In this document: positions 26,775 to 34,632 of the stretch, one piece after another | Layout: each line of letters starts with the position of its first letter | Position numbering within the stretch: position 1 is the stretch's first letter | Program-made: the position numbers and the translations under genes | Notes under the pieces: model-generated | Told to the model about the DNA's origin: nothing | The model's input: the letters and a program-made list of their open reading frames with translations, nothing else | The model's database searches: none | DNA from: VRUE01 sp963704515 | GTDB lineage: Bacteria > Actinomycetota > Thermoleophilia > Solirubrobacterales > 70-9 | NCBI GenBank assembly: GCA_963704515.1 | Contig: OY969913.1 | Span: forward strand, 682,001 to 746,000 | Length of the DNA: 64,000 bases | Direction of reading: 5' to 3'

Positions 26775-26891
26775 GGCGCAAATCGGCGCATATCCCCGCG
26801 CATTCGGCACGGATCGCAGTCCCGGCGGAGCCCATGAATCCCCTGCACACAGCGCGGTTCCAGCCGCTCTCCTACAATCCACCAGAGCGCC

Positions 26892-26932
26892 TTACAAGCA
26901 GGAGGTCACTGGTTCGAGCCCGGTACCGCCCA
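26892..26932 (+). repeat. displaced tRNA-Val 3' half (attachment-site scar)
   Basis: TTACAAGCAGG, then a full T-arm (ACTGG-TTCGAGC-CCGGT), then ACCGCCCA reproduce the tRNA-Val 3' half. The 5' half is absent. The T-stem differs from the intact gene at 17661-17733. This suggests the intact gene's 3' half came with the element and this copy is the old chromosomal 3' end. Confidence 0.85.
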
Positions 26933-27022
26933 TTGCCTCACCGAGGATGGAGTCGTGCGAACTTAACATGATTTCGTGACACATTCGCTATCGTGGGCGG
27001 TCGGGAAAACGGGAGGGATTGG

Positions 27023-27829
27023 ATGAAGAGGAAGGTCGTTGCAGTCGTCGGCATCGCATTGCTCGCCGTGGTCGCCACCGCGGCCGCAAGTTCGTTCCAT
27101 CAGCACATCGTGATCGGCAACCTGGTGCTCGACGCGGAAGGCGGGTTCTCCCCGAACACGCTGCCGAAGCACAAAAACGCGCCGATCACCGCCTACGGCG
27201 GGGGCAAACTCTCGACCGTCTCGGGCAACCTGCCGCCGCTGATCGACACCTTCGTGCTCGAATTCGACAAGCACGGCGCGCTTGACACGACCGGCCTGCC
27301 GGTCTGCAAGCGGAGCAAGCTGGTCGCCACCGACGTCGCTGCGGCGCGGCGTGCCTGTGGCGACGCGATCGTCGGCGAGGGCTTCGGCAACGCAGTGGTG
27401 GCGCTCCCCGAACAGAGGCCGCTCAAGGTCGGCTCGCCGATCACCCTCTTCAACGGGCCGAAGAAGGGGCACTTCGACACGATCATCGCCCACGCCTTCC
27501 TCAACGTTCCCGCGCCAGCGACCTTCATCGTCCCGGTGGTGATCGAAAAAATCCACAAGGGCGTCTACGGCTACCGGGTCAAAGTGAAAATCCCGAAGAT
27601 CGCCGGCGGCTATGGCCACCCGGTGTCCGGCTCGTCCAAAGTCGGCCGCAAATGGACCTTCAAGGGCAAGCAGCACAGCTACATCAACGCCCGCTGCGAA
27701 ACCGGACGCTTTCAGGTGCGTGGAACCTTCAGCTTCAAACCCGCACGGGAACCGACGCCCGAAGAAGTGGCCGAAGCGAACACCGTGATCCACGCCAGCT
27801 TCCTCCTTCCCTGCAAGGCGCGGGGCTAG
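27023..27829 (+). CDS. exported paralog 1 of tandem family
   Basis: This 268-residue protein starts at ATG 27023 after GGGAGG. A signal peptide or anchor is at residues 4-22. The mature part has motifs GGGKLSTVSG, DTTGLPVC, PITLFNGPK, GYGHPVSG and RKWTFKGKQHSY...CETG shared with two neighbours. Cys pairs (VCK, RACGD, RCETG, LPCKAR) suggest disulfides. No known function was recognised. It uses GAA for nearly every Glu (9 of 10), unlike cytosolic genes here. Confidence 0.75.
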   Translation: MKRKVVAVVGIALLAVVATAAASSFHQHIVIGNLVLDAEGGFSPNTLPKHKNAPITAYGGGKLSTVSGNLPPLIDTFVLEFDKHGALDTTGLPVCKRSKLVATDVAAARRACGDAIVGEGFGNAVVALPEQRPLKVGSPITLFNGPKKGHFDTIIAHAFLNVPAPATFIVPVVIEKIHKGVYGYRVKVKIPKIAGGYGHPVSGSSKVGRKWTFKGKQHSYINARCETGRFQVRGTFSFKPAREPTPEEVAEANTVIHASFLLPCKARG

Positions 27830-27842
27830 GACGGAGCGAGCG

Positions 27843-28658
27843 ATGAGGCCGAGGGTCATGAGCCGACGCGTCAGACTCCTGATTCTCTGCCTGGTGGCGC
27901 TCAGCGCGCTCACGGCCGGGATGGCCGTCGCGGCGCACCACAAGAAGAGCAAGAAGGTCGACCGGGTGGAACTGCGCGCCGGCGACCTGATTGTCGTCGG
28001 GCACGGGGGCTTCAGGCCCGAAACGCTGCCCAAGCACCACGACGCGCCGATCACGATCTACGGCGGTGGCAAGCTCTCGACCGTCTCCGGCGAACTGCCG
28101 CCGATCCTCGAAACGATCACCTTCGAACTCGACAAGCACGGGCACCCAGACACGACCGGCCTGGAAGTTTGCACGGCCGGCAAGCTGCAGGCGACCGACG
28201 TCCCGGCGGCGCGCCGGGCCTGCCCCAACGCGATCGTCGGCAAGGGCTACGGCACCGCGACGGTGGCCTTTCCCGAACAGCGCCCCTTCCCGGTCTCCTC
28301 GCCGATCACGCTCTTCAACGGGCCGAAGGTGCATGGCTTCGACAGTGTGCTCGCCCACGCGTACACGACGGTCCCGACGCCGACCACCTTCATCGTCCCG
28401 ATCGTGATCGAAAAAATCCACCACGGCGTCTACGGATATCGCGTCAAAGCGCGGATTCCGAGGATCGCCGGCGGCTACGGCCACCCGGTTTCCGGCCATA
28501 TCACCGTCAGCCGCAAATGGACCTTCAAGGGCAAGAAGCACAGCTACGTCAACGCCCGCTGCGAAACCGGGCGCCTGCAGGCGAGGGGCGAATTCACCTT
28601 CAACGACGGCACCGTCCTGAGGGGCAGCTTCCTGCGCCCCTGCAAGGTCCGCAAGTAA
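27843..28658 (+). CDS. exported paralog 2 of tandem family
   Basis: This 271-residue protein starts at ATG 27843, 13 bases after the previous stop. It has a signal peptide (residues about 8-30) and the same motif order as its neighbours: HGGFRPETLPKHHDAPI, GGGKLSTVSGELPP, DTTGLEVC, PITLFNGPK, GYGHPVSG and RKWTFKGKKHSY. All ten Glu codons are GAA. Local duplication is the simplest explanation. The cell-surface or secreted role is unknown. Confidence 0.75.
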   Translation: MRPRVMSRRVRLLILCLVALSALTAGMAVAAHHKKSKKVDRVELRAGDLIVVGHGGFRPETLPKHHDAPITIYGGGKLSTVSGELPPILETITFELDKHGHPDTTGLEVCTAGKLQATDVPAARRACPNAIVGKGYGTATVAFPEQRPFPVSSPITLFNGPKVHGFDSVLAHAYTTVPTPTTFIVPIVIEKIHHGVYGYRVKARIPRIAGGYGHPVSGHITVSRKWTFKGKKHSYVNARCETGRLQARGEFTFNDGTVLRGSFLRPCKVRK

Positions 28659-28747
28659 GCGGGCGCTCAGCCGCGCCTTCCCTTAACAAACCCTTGCGTT
28701 TACGCCGCTATCGTTCCCCCCGGGAATCTGAAGAGGGGGGGGACTTG

Positions 28748-29524
28748 GTGCGGACAAAGATCTTTGCGGTGACCCTGGCGGGCCTGCTTGTGCTTGCGGC
28801 CGGGGCGACGGCGTTCAAGAACAGCGAACGGATCGAACTGCGCGCCGGCAACCTGATCGTCATCGGCCACGGCGGCTTCCGCCCGGAAACCCTGCCCAGA
28901 CACCACGATGCGCCGATCGTCTTCTTCGGCGGCGGCAAGCTTTCCACGGTGTCCGGCGAAGTGCCGCCCATCCTGGAAGACATCGATCTCGAATACGACC
29001 GCCAGGGCTCGGTCGACACGACCGGGTTGCCGGTCTGCGCCTACAACCAGCTCGTGGCCACCGACGTGCAGGAGGCACGACGAGCCTGCGGCGACGCGAT
29101 AGTCGGCCGCGGCTCCGGTACGGCGACCGTCGTCTTCCCCGAACAAAAGCCTTTCGCGGCCAACTCGCCGATCACGATCTTCAACGCACCGAAGGAGCAC
29201 GGTCTCGACACCGTCTGGGTCCATGCCCACCTGGAAGTGCCAAGTCCGAGCACGATCCTCTTCCGCGTCGTGATCGAACGGATCCACAACGGCCTCTACG
29301 CCTACCGGACCGACGCGAAGATCCCCAAACTCGTCAACGGCTACGGTCACCCGACCTCGGGCTTCATCCGCATCGGCCGCAAATGGACCTTCAAGGGCAA
29401 GCAGCACAGCTACGTCAACGCCCGCTGCGAAACCGGTCACCTGCAGCTGCGCGGGAAATTCAAGTTCAAAGACGGGACGCTGCTGACCGGCACCTTCGCC
29501 AAACAGTGCAAGGTGCGCGAATAG
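28748..29524 (+). CDS. exported paralog 3 of tandem family
   Basis: From GTG 28748 (preceded by a GAGGGGGGG run) the protein has 258 residues. It has a short hydrophobic signal and the family motifs HGGFRPETLPRHHDAPI, FFGGGKLSTVSGEVPP, DTTGLPVC, GYGHPTSG and RKWTFKGKQHSY. It lies 90 bases after paralog 2, and the gap has a run of five bases of C before the ribosome-binding site. Eleven of its 13 Glu codons are GAA. TTG 28745 is an alternative start. Function is unknown. Confidence 0.72.
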   Translation: MRTKIFAVTLAGLLVLAAGATAFKNSERIELRAGNLIVIGHGGFRPETLPRHHDAPIVFFGGGKLSTVSGEVPPILEDIDLEYDRQGSVDTTGLPVCAYNQLVATDVQEARRACGDAIVGRGSGTATVVFPEQKPFAANSPITIFNAPKEHGLDTVWVHAHLEVPSPSTILFRVVIERIHNGLYAYRTDAKIPKLVNGYGHPTSGFIRIGRKWTFKGKQHSYVNARCETGHLQLRGKFKFKDGTLLTGTFAKQCKVRE

Positions 29525-29527
29525 CGC

Positions 29528-29821
29528 TCAGCGGAGCCGCGCGCGGAGCCGTTGCCAGAGCGAGGGCGGCCGCGGCTGGGTTCGGCGCCACTCCTCCTCG
29601 GTAGGCAGGCGTCCGGCCCGGCGCTCGGCCAGCACGCAAGCGGTGTGAGCGTGGCGACGCCGGTCGCTGTCGCCTTCGGGCGTAATCAGCATGTGCTCGC
29701 TGAGCGCCGGCAGGTGGTTGCCGCAGAACGGGCAGCGGTAGGTGGTCGGCTTGCGGTTCTGGGCCGGGCGCATCGTCCACCAGCGGACCGGCTCGCGGGG
29801 GGCGGGCCGGCGTTTGGCCAT
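29528..29821 (-). CDS. zinc-ribbon hypothetical protein
   Basis: From ATG 29821 (MAKRRPAPREPV) the protein has 97 residues. The motif YRCPFCGNHLPALSEHML followed by HAHTACVL gives a CxxC...C/H zinc site. The rest is very basic. Its start lies 5 bases before the end of the MpaB-like gene, so it is probably the last gene of the ftsH-mpaB operon. The protein is small enough to act as an accessory nucleic-acid- or protein-binding factor; its role is unknown. Confidence 0.65.
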   Translation of the reverse strand: MAKRRPAPREPVRWWTMRPAQNRKPTTYRCPFCGNHLPALSEHMLITPEGDSDRRRHAHTACVLAERRAGRLPTEEEWRRTQPRPPSLWQRLRARLR

Positions 29822-29825
29822 CGGC

Positions 29826-30713
29826 TCAGGCGCCGACGCGCAGTTGCGGGGTGCGGGTGCCGCCGCGCTGACGCTCGGTCCTGCTGACCACGTCGAAGAA
29901 GACGTCGTTGCGGCCACGGCGCATGCGGCGCGGGAAGAGGTGGCGGGCGCGGCGGTGGGCAGCGGTCATCGCCCGGAAGCCGGCTTCGTGGGCGGCGCTC
30001 CAGGGGATGCCGAAGATCTCCCGCACGCGTGGCGGCAGGGTGCCCTTGATCACGTGGTTCTGGACGGCGATGTTGCCCCGGGCCGCCGCCGGCACCGGCT
30101 GGCGGAAGGCAACCAGGGGCGCCATCTCGAGGCCGTGCTCGGTCGCCTGCAGGTCGGGCGAGGCGAGTCGCTCCTCCCACCAGGCGCTGAACTCGCGGTA
30201 GCTGGCCGGGACGTCGCTGCGCGGCAGGCCGAAGAGCTCGCCGAAGCGCACGTAGTCCTGCCAGAGGCTCTCGCGCTCCTCGGCGCTCAGCGGCCGCACC
30301 ATCGTCTCGTACATCGCCCGGCCGGAGTCGGCGATCACCGCCAGGGTCCAGAGCATCAGCTCGGGGTCGAAGGCCGAGTAAGCGGCCCCCGCCGGGTGCG
30401 TGCCGGCCGCCTCGGGCAGGGTGCCCTCCACGCGTTCGTGCAGGCGGTGGACCGCGGCAAGCGCCTCGTCGGCTTCCTCGCGGGTGCCGAGCAGGATCGT
30501 CTCCTGCATCTTCGCCGTGCGAGCGAGGCGCTGGAAGGGCCGGTCGGCGGAGCGGGTGCTGAGCATCGTGCCGGTGTAGGTGAGCGGCTCGAGCGCGCCG
30601 ATCAGCAGCGCCCGCTGGCCGTAGAGCAGGCCGACCGAGCGCTCGCCGTGGACCCGCCGCGCTACAGAGCGGCCGGGGGGGAAGTAGTGGGAGTCGTCTC
30701 CTCGTTGGGCCAC
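29826..30713 (-). CDS. MpaB/DUF2236-family oxygenase
   Basis: This 295-residue protein starts at GTG 30713, inside the 3' end of the FtsH-like gene, overlapping it by 52 bases. The start region (DSHYFPPGRSVARRVHGERSVGLLYGQRALLIGALEPL) fits the oxygenase MpaB / latex-clearing-protein family, with the usual helical bundle. Members include rubber oxygenases and related haem proteins. The substrate here is unknown. The overlap suggests coupled translation with the protease. An alternative start would be the internal ATG near YTGTM, but that would lose conserved residues. Confidence 0.75.
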   Translation of the reverse strand: MAQRGDDSHYFPPGRSVARRVHGERSVGLLYGQRALLIGALEPLTYTGTMLSTRSADRPFQRLARTAKMQETILLGTREEADEALAAVHRLHERVEGTLPEAAGTHPAGAAYSAFDPELMLWTLAVIADSGRAMYETMVRPLSAEERESLWQDYVRFGELFGLPRSDVPASYREFSAWWEERLASPDLQATEHGLEMAPLVAFRQPVPAAARGNIAVQNHVIKGTLPPRVREIFGIPWSAAHEAGFRAMTAAHRRARHLFPRRMRRGRNDVFFDVVSRTERQRGGTRTPQLRVGA

Positions 30714-32200
30714 GGCTCCACCGATGCTAGCTCGTGGGCGGCGAAGATCTCGTCGAGGTCCTCGCGGGTCAGCGTCTCGCGCTCGAGCGCGTTGGCCGCC
30801 AGGTCGTCGAGGCACTTGCGGTTCTCGGCGAGCAGCAGTCGGGCGCGGCGGTGGGCCTCGCGGGCGAGCATCATCGCCGCCAGGTCGACATCGCGACGGG
30901 TGCGGTCGGAGAGCGCGTAGTCGCCGGTCGGCAGGGCGATCGGCGGCGCCCCGCCGGCGTCGATTGCCACCCCCATGCCGAACTCGCCGACCATCTGCTT
31001 GCAGACCGCGTGCACGCGGGAGAGGTCGTCGACGGCGCCGGAGTAGGAGTCGCCCAGCACCTCCTCCTCGGCGGCGCGGCCGCCCAGCAGGGTGACGATC
31101 TCGTCGAGCAGCTCGTCGCGCGACTTCAGGTAGGTGTCCTCCTCGGGCGAGTGGGCGACGAAGCCGAGCGCCGGGCCGCGCGGCACGATGCTGAGGATCT
31201 CCGGCGGGTCGAGGCCGAGCAGGTGCCGGCAGAGCGCGTGGCCGGCCTCGTGGTAGGCGACGATCCGCCGCTCCTTGGCGTTCAGGCGGCGGGCCTGCTG
31301 GGAGCCGACCGACTGGCGCAGCAGCGCCTCGTCGAGGTCCTCGCGGGCGATCGCCTGGCGCTCGGCGCGACCGGCGATGATCGCCGCCTCGTTGAGAGCG
31401 TTGGCGAGCTGGGCGCCGGTCATCCCGGTCGTCTTGCGGGCGACGTCGGTGAGGTCGAGGTCGGGTCCGAGCGGCTTGCCCTTGGCGTGGGAGCGGAGGA
31501 TCGCCTCGCGGCCGTTGCGGTCCGGCGGCGAGACCAGCACCTGGCGGTCGAAGCGGCCGGGGCGCAGCAGCGCGTGGTCGAGCTTGTCGACGTGGTTGGA
31601 GGCGGCGATGACGATCACCGTGCCGGGGTCGCGCTCGAACCCGTCGAGCTCGACCAGCAGCTGGTTGAGCGCCTGCTCGCGCTCGCTCGAGCCGCCGTCG
31701 CCGCCTCCGCCGCGCGCCCCCCCCACGGCATCGAGCTCGTCGATGAAGATCACCGCCCGTCCCGACTTGCGTGCCTCCTTGAACAGCCGCCGGATCCTGG
31801 CGGCACCCCTCCCGACGAACATCTCCACGAAGCTCGATCCCGAAGCGGCGAAGAAGTCGACGCCGGCCTGGGCGGCGACCGCCCTCGCCAGCATCGTCTT
31901 GCCGGTCCCGGGCGGGCCGAAGAGCAGCACCCCGCGCGGCGGCTGGGCGCCGAGGGCGGCGAAGCGGTCCGGGTCGCGCAGCCACTCGGCGACGTCCATC
32001 AGCTCGTCCTTGGCCGCGTCGACCCCCTGGACCTCGTCCCAGAGCACCGGCTCGGTGCGGCTCGCCTTCACCGTCTCGGGCTTGGTCGAGCCCACCGTGC
32101 TGCGCATCAGGCGCAGGAAGACGAAGAGCAGGCCAGCCATGAAGACCACCCCGAAGACCGGGTACCAGTTGAAGAAGAAGCTCTGAATTTCAGTCGCCAT
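30662..32200 (-). CDS. ftsH: short FtsH-like AAA+ zinc metalloprotease
   Basis: From ATG 32200 the protein has 512 residues. It has a single membrane segment at about 11-31, then an AAA ATPase with Walker A GPPGTGKT near 94 and Walker B IFIDELDAVGG. The second region of homology is (N)HVDKLDHALLRPGRFDR, and the zinc motif is HEAGH near 317. FtsH proteases usually have two helices and a periplasmic domain of 70-80 residues; these are missing, so this is a short form. It degrades or extracts membrane and soluble proteins from the cytosolic side. It is followed by an overlapping MpaB-like gene. Confidence 0.9.
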   Translation of the reverse strand: MATEIQSFFFNWYPVFGVVFMAGLLFVFLRLMRSTVGSTKPETVKASRTEPVLWDEVQGVDAAKDELMDVAEWLRDPDRFAALGAQPPRGVLLFGPPGTGKTMLARAVAAQAGVDFFAASGSSFVEMFVGRGAARIRRLFKEARKSGRAVIFIDELDAVGGARGGGGDGGSSEREQALNQLLVELDGFERDPGTVIVIAASNHVDKLDHALLRPGRFDRQVLVSPPDRNGREAILRSHAKGKPLGPDLDLTDVARKTTGMTGAQLANALNEAAIIAGRAERQAIAREDLDEALLRQSVGSQQARRLNAKERRIVAYHEAGHALCRHLLGLDPPEILSIVPRGPALGFVAHSPEEDTYLKSRDELLDEIVTLLGGRAAEEEVLGDSYSGAVDDLSRVHAVCKQMVGEFGMGVAIDAGGAPPIALPTGDYALSDRTRRDVDLAAMMLAREAHRRARLLLAENRKCLDDLAANALERETLTREDLDEIFAAHELASVEPWPNEETTPTTSPPAAL

Positions 32201-32277
32201 CGTTAGAGGTAACGAGGCAGTGTGGGGGGAACGCGCACCAGCTCCAATCGCATATGCGTCCAGCGGGCTGTTCTGGG

Positions 32278-32961
32278 TTAGAGCTCCCGCGGCACGATGA
32301 CCCCAGTTTGCAGCGCCTTTTGGGCGAGCGCGACGCGCTTGCGGTTCTGCGGCAGATCCTCGAGTTCGAGCTTCTCGAAGAGGGCGCGCATGTGGGTCTT
32401 GATCGCGTCGACGCTGAGCTGGAGCTCGGCGGCGATTGCTTGGTTGGTCGGCGGGGTGGCGAAGGCCGAGCCGTCCTTGAACGGCCGACAGAGGGCGACG
32501 AGGACGCGGCGCTGGCCGGGGGAGATCGTCGCTCCGAGGGGAGTCTCGGTGGCGATGACCGTCGCTTCGGGGGCGCTCGTGCCGCCTTCGCCGGGGCGGC
32601 GGTAGAGGACGCGGGTGCGGCCGAAGCGCAGCGTCTCGCCATCGCGCAGGCGACGCCGTCCGTGAACGCGTTCCTCGCCGACGAAGGAGCCGTTGCGCGA
32701 GAGGCCGTCGTCGAGCAGCGTGCACTCGCCGCCGACGACCTCGATCTGGGCGTGCAGGGCGGAGACCTCGGCGTCCCACTCGAGCCGCAAGCTCGCGGCC
32801 TCGCCGCGTCCCACCCAGAGCTCCTTCGTCCCGTCCTCGACGACCAGGATGCGCTGCTCCCCCTCGCCATCGCGGTAGACGAGGAAGGGCCTGCCGTCGC
32901 GCTCGGCCTCGATCTGGGCCTTCAGCTCCGGGGCGCTGGTCTGACGCGGCTCGCCGCTCAC
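32278..32961 (-). CDS. FHA-domain protein with LuxR-like HTH
   Basis: The protein has 227 residues. Residues about 30-120 form an FHA domain (ELWVGRGEAASLRL, SALHAQIE, LSRNGSFV), which binds phosphothreonine peptides. Residues about 145-215 look like a GerE/LuxR-type helix-turn-helix (TNQAIAAELQLSVDAIKTHM). The likely role is a phospho-regulated DNA-binding protein. Starts near the divergent palindrome at 32990-33034. The FtsH-like gene starts 77 bases beyond its stop, so they may share a transcript. Confidence 0.8.
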   Translation of the reverse strand: MSGEPRQTSAPELKAQIEAERDGRPFLVYRDGEGEQRILVVEDGTKELWVGRGEAASLRLEWDAEVSALHAQIEVVGGECTLLDDGLSRNGSFVGEERVHGRRRLRDGETLRFGRTRVLYRRPGEGGTSAPEATVIATETPLGATISPGQRRVLVALCRPFKDGSAFATPPTNQAIAAELQLSVDAIKTHMRALFEKLELEDLPQNRKRVALAQKALQTGVIVPREL

Positions 32962-32989
32962 GACGCCGATCCTACGTCCGCCGCCGCGC

Positions 32990-33034
32990 TCCGGTGCGCC
33001 TTATCCCCTCGGTAGGGGGAAACGGCGCACCGGA
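32990..33034. promoter_or_regulatory. 45-base imperfect palindrome in divergent promoter gap
   Basis: TCCGGTGCGCC (32990-33000) is the perfect inverse of GGCGCACCGGA (33024-33034). A second stem, TCCCCT/AGGGGG, lies inside. It sits between the divergent FHA and exported-protein genes, so it may be an operator rather than a terminator. Confidence 0.45.
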
Positions 33035-33169
33035 AGCGACCTGGGGGAGTGGGGGGGGGTGAGCGAGTCCACCCCTTGGGTCCCTGTGAGGAAGGGCGGT
33101 CGCGGGCGAAGCTGATCCCACGAAGCACTTACCGCTCGGTCCCACCTTCCCAACGCAAAGGAGACTCAG

Positions 33170-33799
33170 ATGACACGCAAGACCACCACCCCGAAGATCG
33201 CCGTCCGCGCCGGCTTTGCCGCCGCCCTCGCCGTCTTGGCGCTGGCCCTCGTTCCGGCCGCCGGCATCGCGAAGGCGCCGGCCCGCTTCGGCGCCATGCT
33301 CAACTCGCGGGTGCAGCCCTCCAACTCGCTGCCCGGCCTGACGTGCAACGGCCCCGAAACCCCGCTGGAACCCTGCACGATGGTCCTCAACGACGCTTAC
33401 GGCCGCCCCAATGGCGGTGAGGTCGCGCCGAAGACGGGGACGATCCGCAAGATCCGCCTGATCGCCGGCGGCCCGGGCAGCTTCCGCCTGATGGCGGTCA
33501 AGAAGATCAACGGCACCGACGCGATCGCCAAGCGCTACGGGCAGCGGATCAGCTACCGCGGCCAGAACGAAGCAGCCGAAGAAGAAGGCGACTACAACGT
33601 CGAGTCTTTCCCGGTCGAGATGAAGATCAAGAAGGGCGAGCAGCTGGCCCTGCGCGGCAGCATCACCTCGATGATCCGCTGCTCCTCGGGCGGCCCCAAC
33701 ACCCTGATCTACACCCCGCCCCTCTTCCTCGGCGGCTACTTCACCCCCGCCAGCCACACCGACGGCTGCTGGCTCCTGATGGAAGCCCTGATCCGCTAA
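33170..33799 (+). CDS. exported hypothetical protein
   Basis: This 209-residue protein starts at ATG 33170 after AAGGAG. A signal peptide with AGIAKA cleavage is near residue 35. The mature part has Cys in LTCNG, EPCTM, IRCSSG and DGCWLL, and beta-rich segments. No family was recognised. Glu codons are mixed (7 GAA of 11). It precedes a strong hairpin at 33814-33869. A cell-surface or secreted role is the only supported statement. Confidence 0.7.
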   Translation: MTRKTTTPKIAVRAGFAAALAVLALALVPAAGIAKAPARFGAMLNSRVQPSNSLPGLTCNGPETPLEPCTMVLNDAYGRPNGGEVAPKTGTIRKIRLIAGGPGSFRLMAVKKINGTDAIAKRYGQRISYRGQNEAAEEEGDYNVESFPVEMKIKKGEQLALRGSITSMIRCSSGGPNTLIYTPPLFLGGYFTPASHTDGCWLLMEALIR

Positions 33800-33813
33800 C
33801 CCCCGGGTCTCAC

Positions 33814-33869
33814 GGGGACGTGCCGCAATTTGAGTACCTATACGGTCCTCTAAGTTGCGGCACGTCCCC
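33814..33869. terminator. bidirectional hairpin between convergent genes
   Basis: GGGGACGTGCCGCAA (33814-33828) and TTGCGGCACGTCCCC (33855-33869) are perfect 15-base inverted copies around a 26-base loop. The hairpin lies between two convergent genes, whose stops are within 20 bases on each side. It could terminate both, or be a dispersed REP-like palindrome. Confidence 0.6.
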
Positions 33870-33871
33870 GG

Positions 33872-34615
33872 TCAGCGTTCGACCTGGGAGCCGCCGACGA
33901 TCGCCTCGGTGCCGTCGTCTCCGAAGACGATCCAGGCCTTATTGCCGCCGTCGTAGTCCGGTGCCCAGAGCTTCAGCGTCGCCGGGCGACCCCAGACCGT
34001 GACCTCCTGATCGCCGGTCTGGGCTTCTTTGCGCCAGATCCGCACGAAGGGATTGGACTCGCGCTCGTCCCCGATCGTCGTTGGCTCGCGGTGGCCGGGG
34101 TGGACGACGGTTTCGGGCGGCAGTTCCAGGAGGCGCAGCACGGACGCCTTCAGGTCGGCGAAGCCACTCGCCCCGGGGGCCATCGTGCCGCCGACCGTGC
34201 CCTTGAAGAGGACGTCGGCGGTGAAGACGTCGGTGCCGTTGACGAGGAAGGCGAGGTGGCCGGCGGCGTGGCCGGGCGTCGAGATCGCCTTGACCTCGAG
34301 CCCGCCGGTGGTGAGCGTCTCGCCGTCGGCGATCGTCTGCGCGATCTCCTCGTCGAGTTCGGCGGCGGCCTCGACGGCGGCGACCATCGGCACGCCGCCG
34401 AGCTTGCGCTGTGCCTCGGCGAGGCCGGCGACGTGGTCGAGGTGGGGGTGGGTGATGAGGATGTGGGTGATCTCGATCCCGTCGCGCTCGGCCCGCTCGA
34501 GCAGCGGCCCGAGGTCGTCGTTGCCGTCGATCAGCACTCCCGTGCCGCCGGCTTCGTCGGCGACGAGGTAGGCGTTGGACAGCCATTGGGGATTCTCGGT
34601 TCTCTCGATGATCAT
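33872..34615 (-). CDS. MBL-fold metallohydrolase
   Basis: This 247-residue protein from ATG 34615 has the metallo-beta-lactamase site THPHLDH at 55-61, TPGHAAGHLAF and VVHPGHREPTT, as in glyoxalase-II-like hydrolases with a dinuclear metal centre. The C-terminal 60 residues are an extra beta-rich extension. The natural substrate is unknown; thiolester or lactone hydrolysis are possible. It is followed (downstream) by the hairpin at 33814-33869 and preceded by the deacetylase gene, 17 bases away. Confidence 0.85.
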   Translation of the reverse strand: MIIERTENPQWLSNAYLVADEAGGTGVLIDGNDDLGPLLERAERDGIEITHILITHPHLDHVAGLAEAQRKLGGVPMVAAVEAAAELDEEIAQTIADGETLTTGGLEVKAISTPGHAAGHLAFLVNGTDVFTADVLFKGTVGGTMAPGASGFADLKASVLRLLELPPETVVHPGHREPTTIGDERESNPFVRIWRKEAQTGDQEVTVWGRPATLKLWAPDYDGGNKAWIVFGDDGTEAIVGGSQVER

Positions 34616-34632
34616 CGGCGGAGTATCGCGGC

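Larger units (their letters stand above)
17693..26932 (+). mobile_element. tRNA-Val-bracketed genomic island (defence-type cargo)
   Basis: This interval of about 9.2 kb is bounded on the left by the intact tRNA-Val and on the right by a displaced tRNA-Val 3' half. The bracket is what integration into a tRNA 3' end leaves behind. Cargo comprises an OLD-like gene, a PHP-SMC gene, an HTH gene, a VapBC pair, a Phd-like antitoxin and unknowns. No integrase lies inside; the nearest is just outside, left of the tRNA. The island may have been mobilised by that integrase or may have lost its own. Confidence 0.7.

Noticed and set aside
30734..32206. A 490-codon plus-strand open frame opposite the FtsH-like gene.
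   Set aside because: The minus strand has AAA+ and HEAGH motifs; the plus frame has none and is low-complexity.
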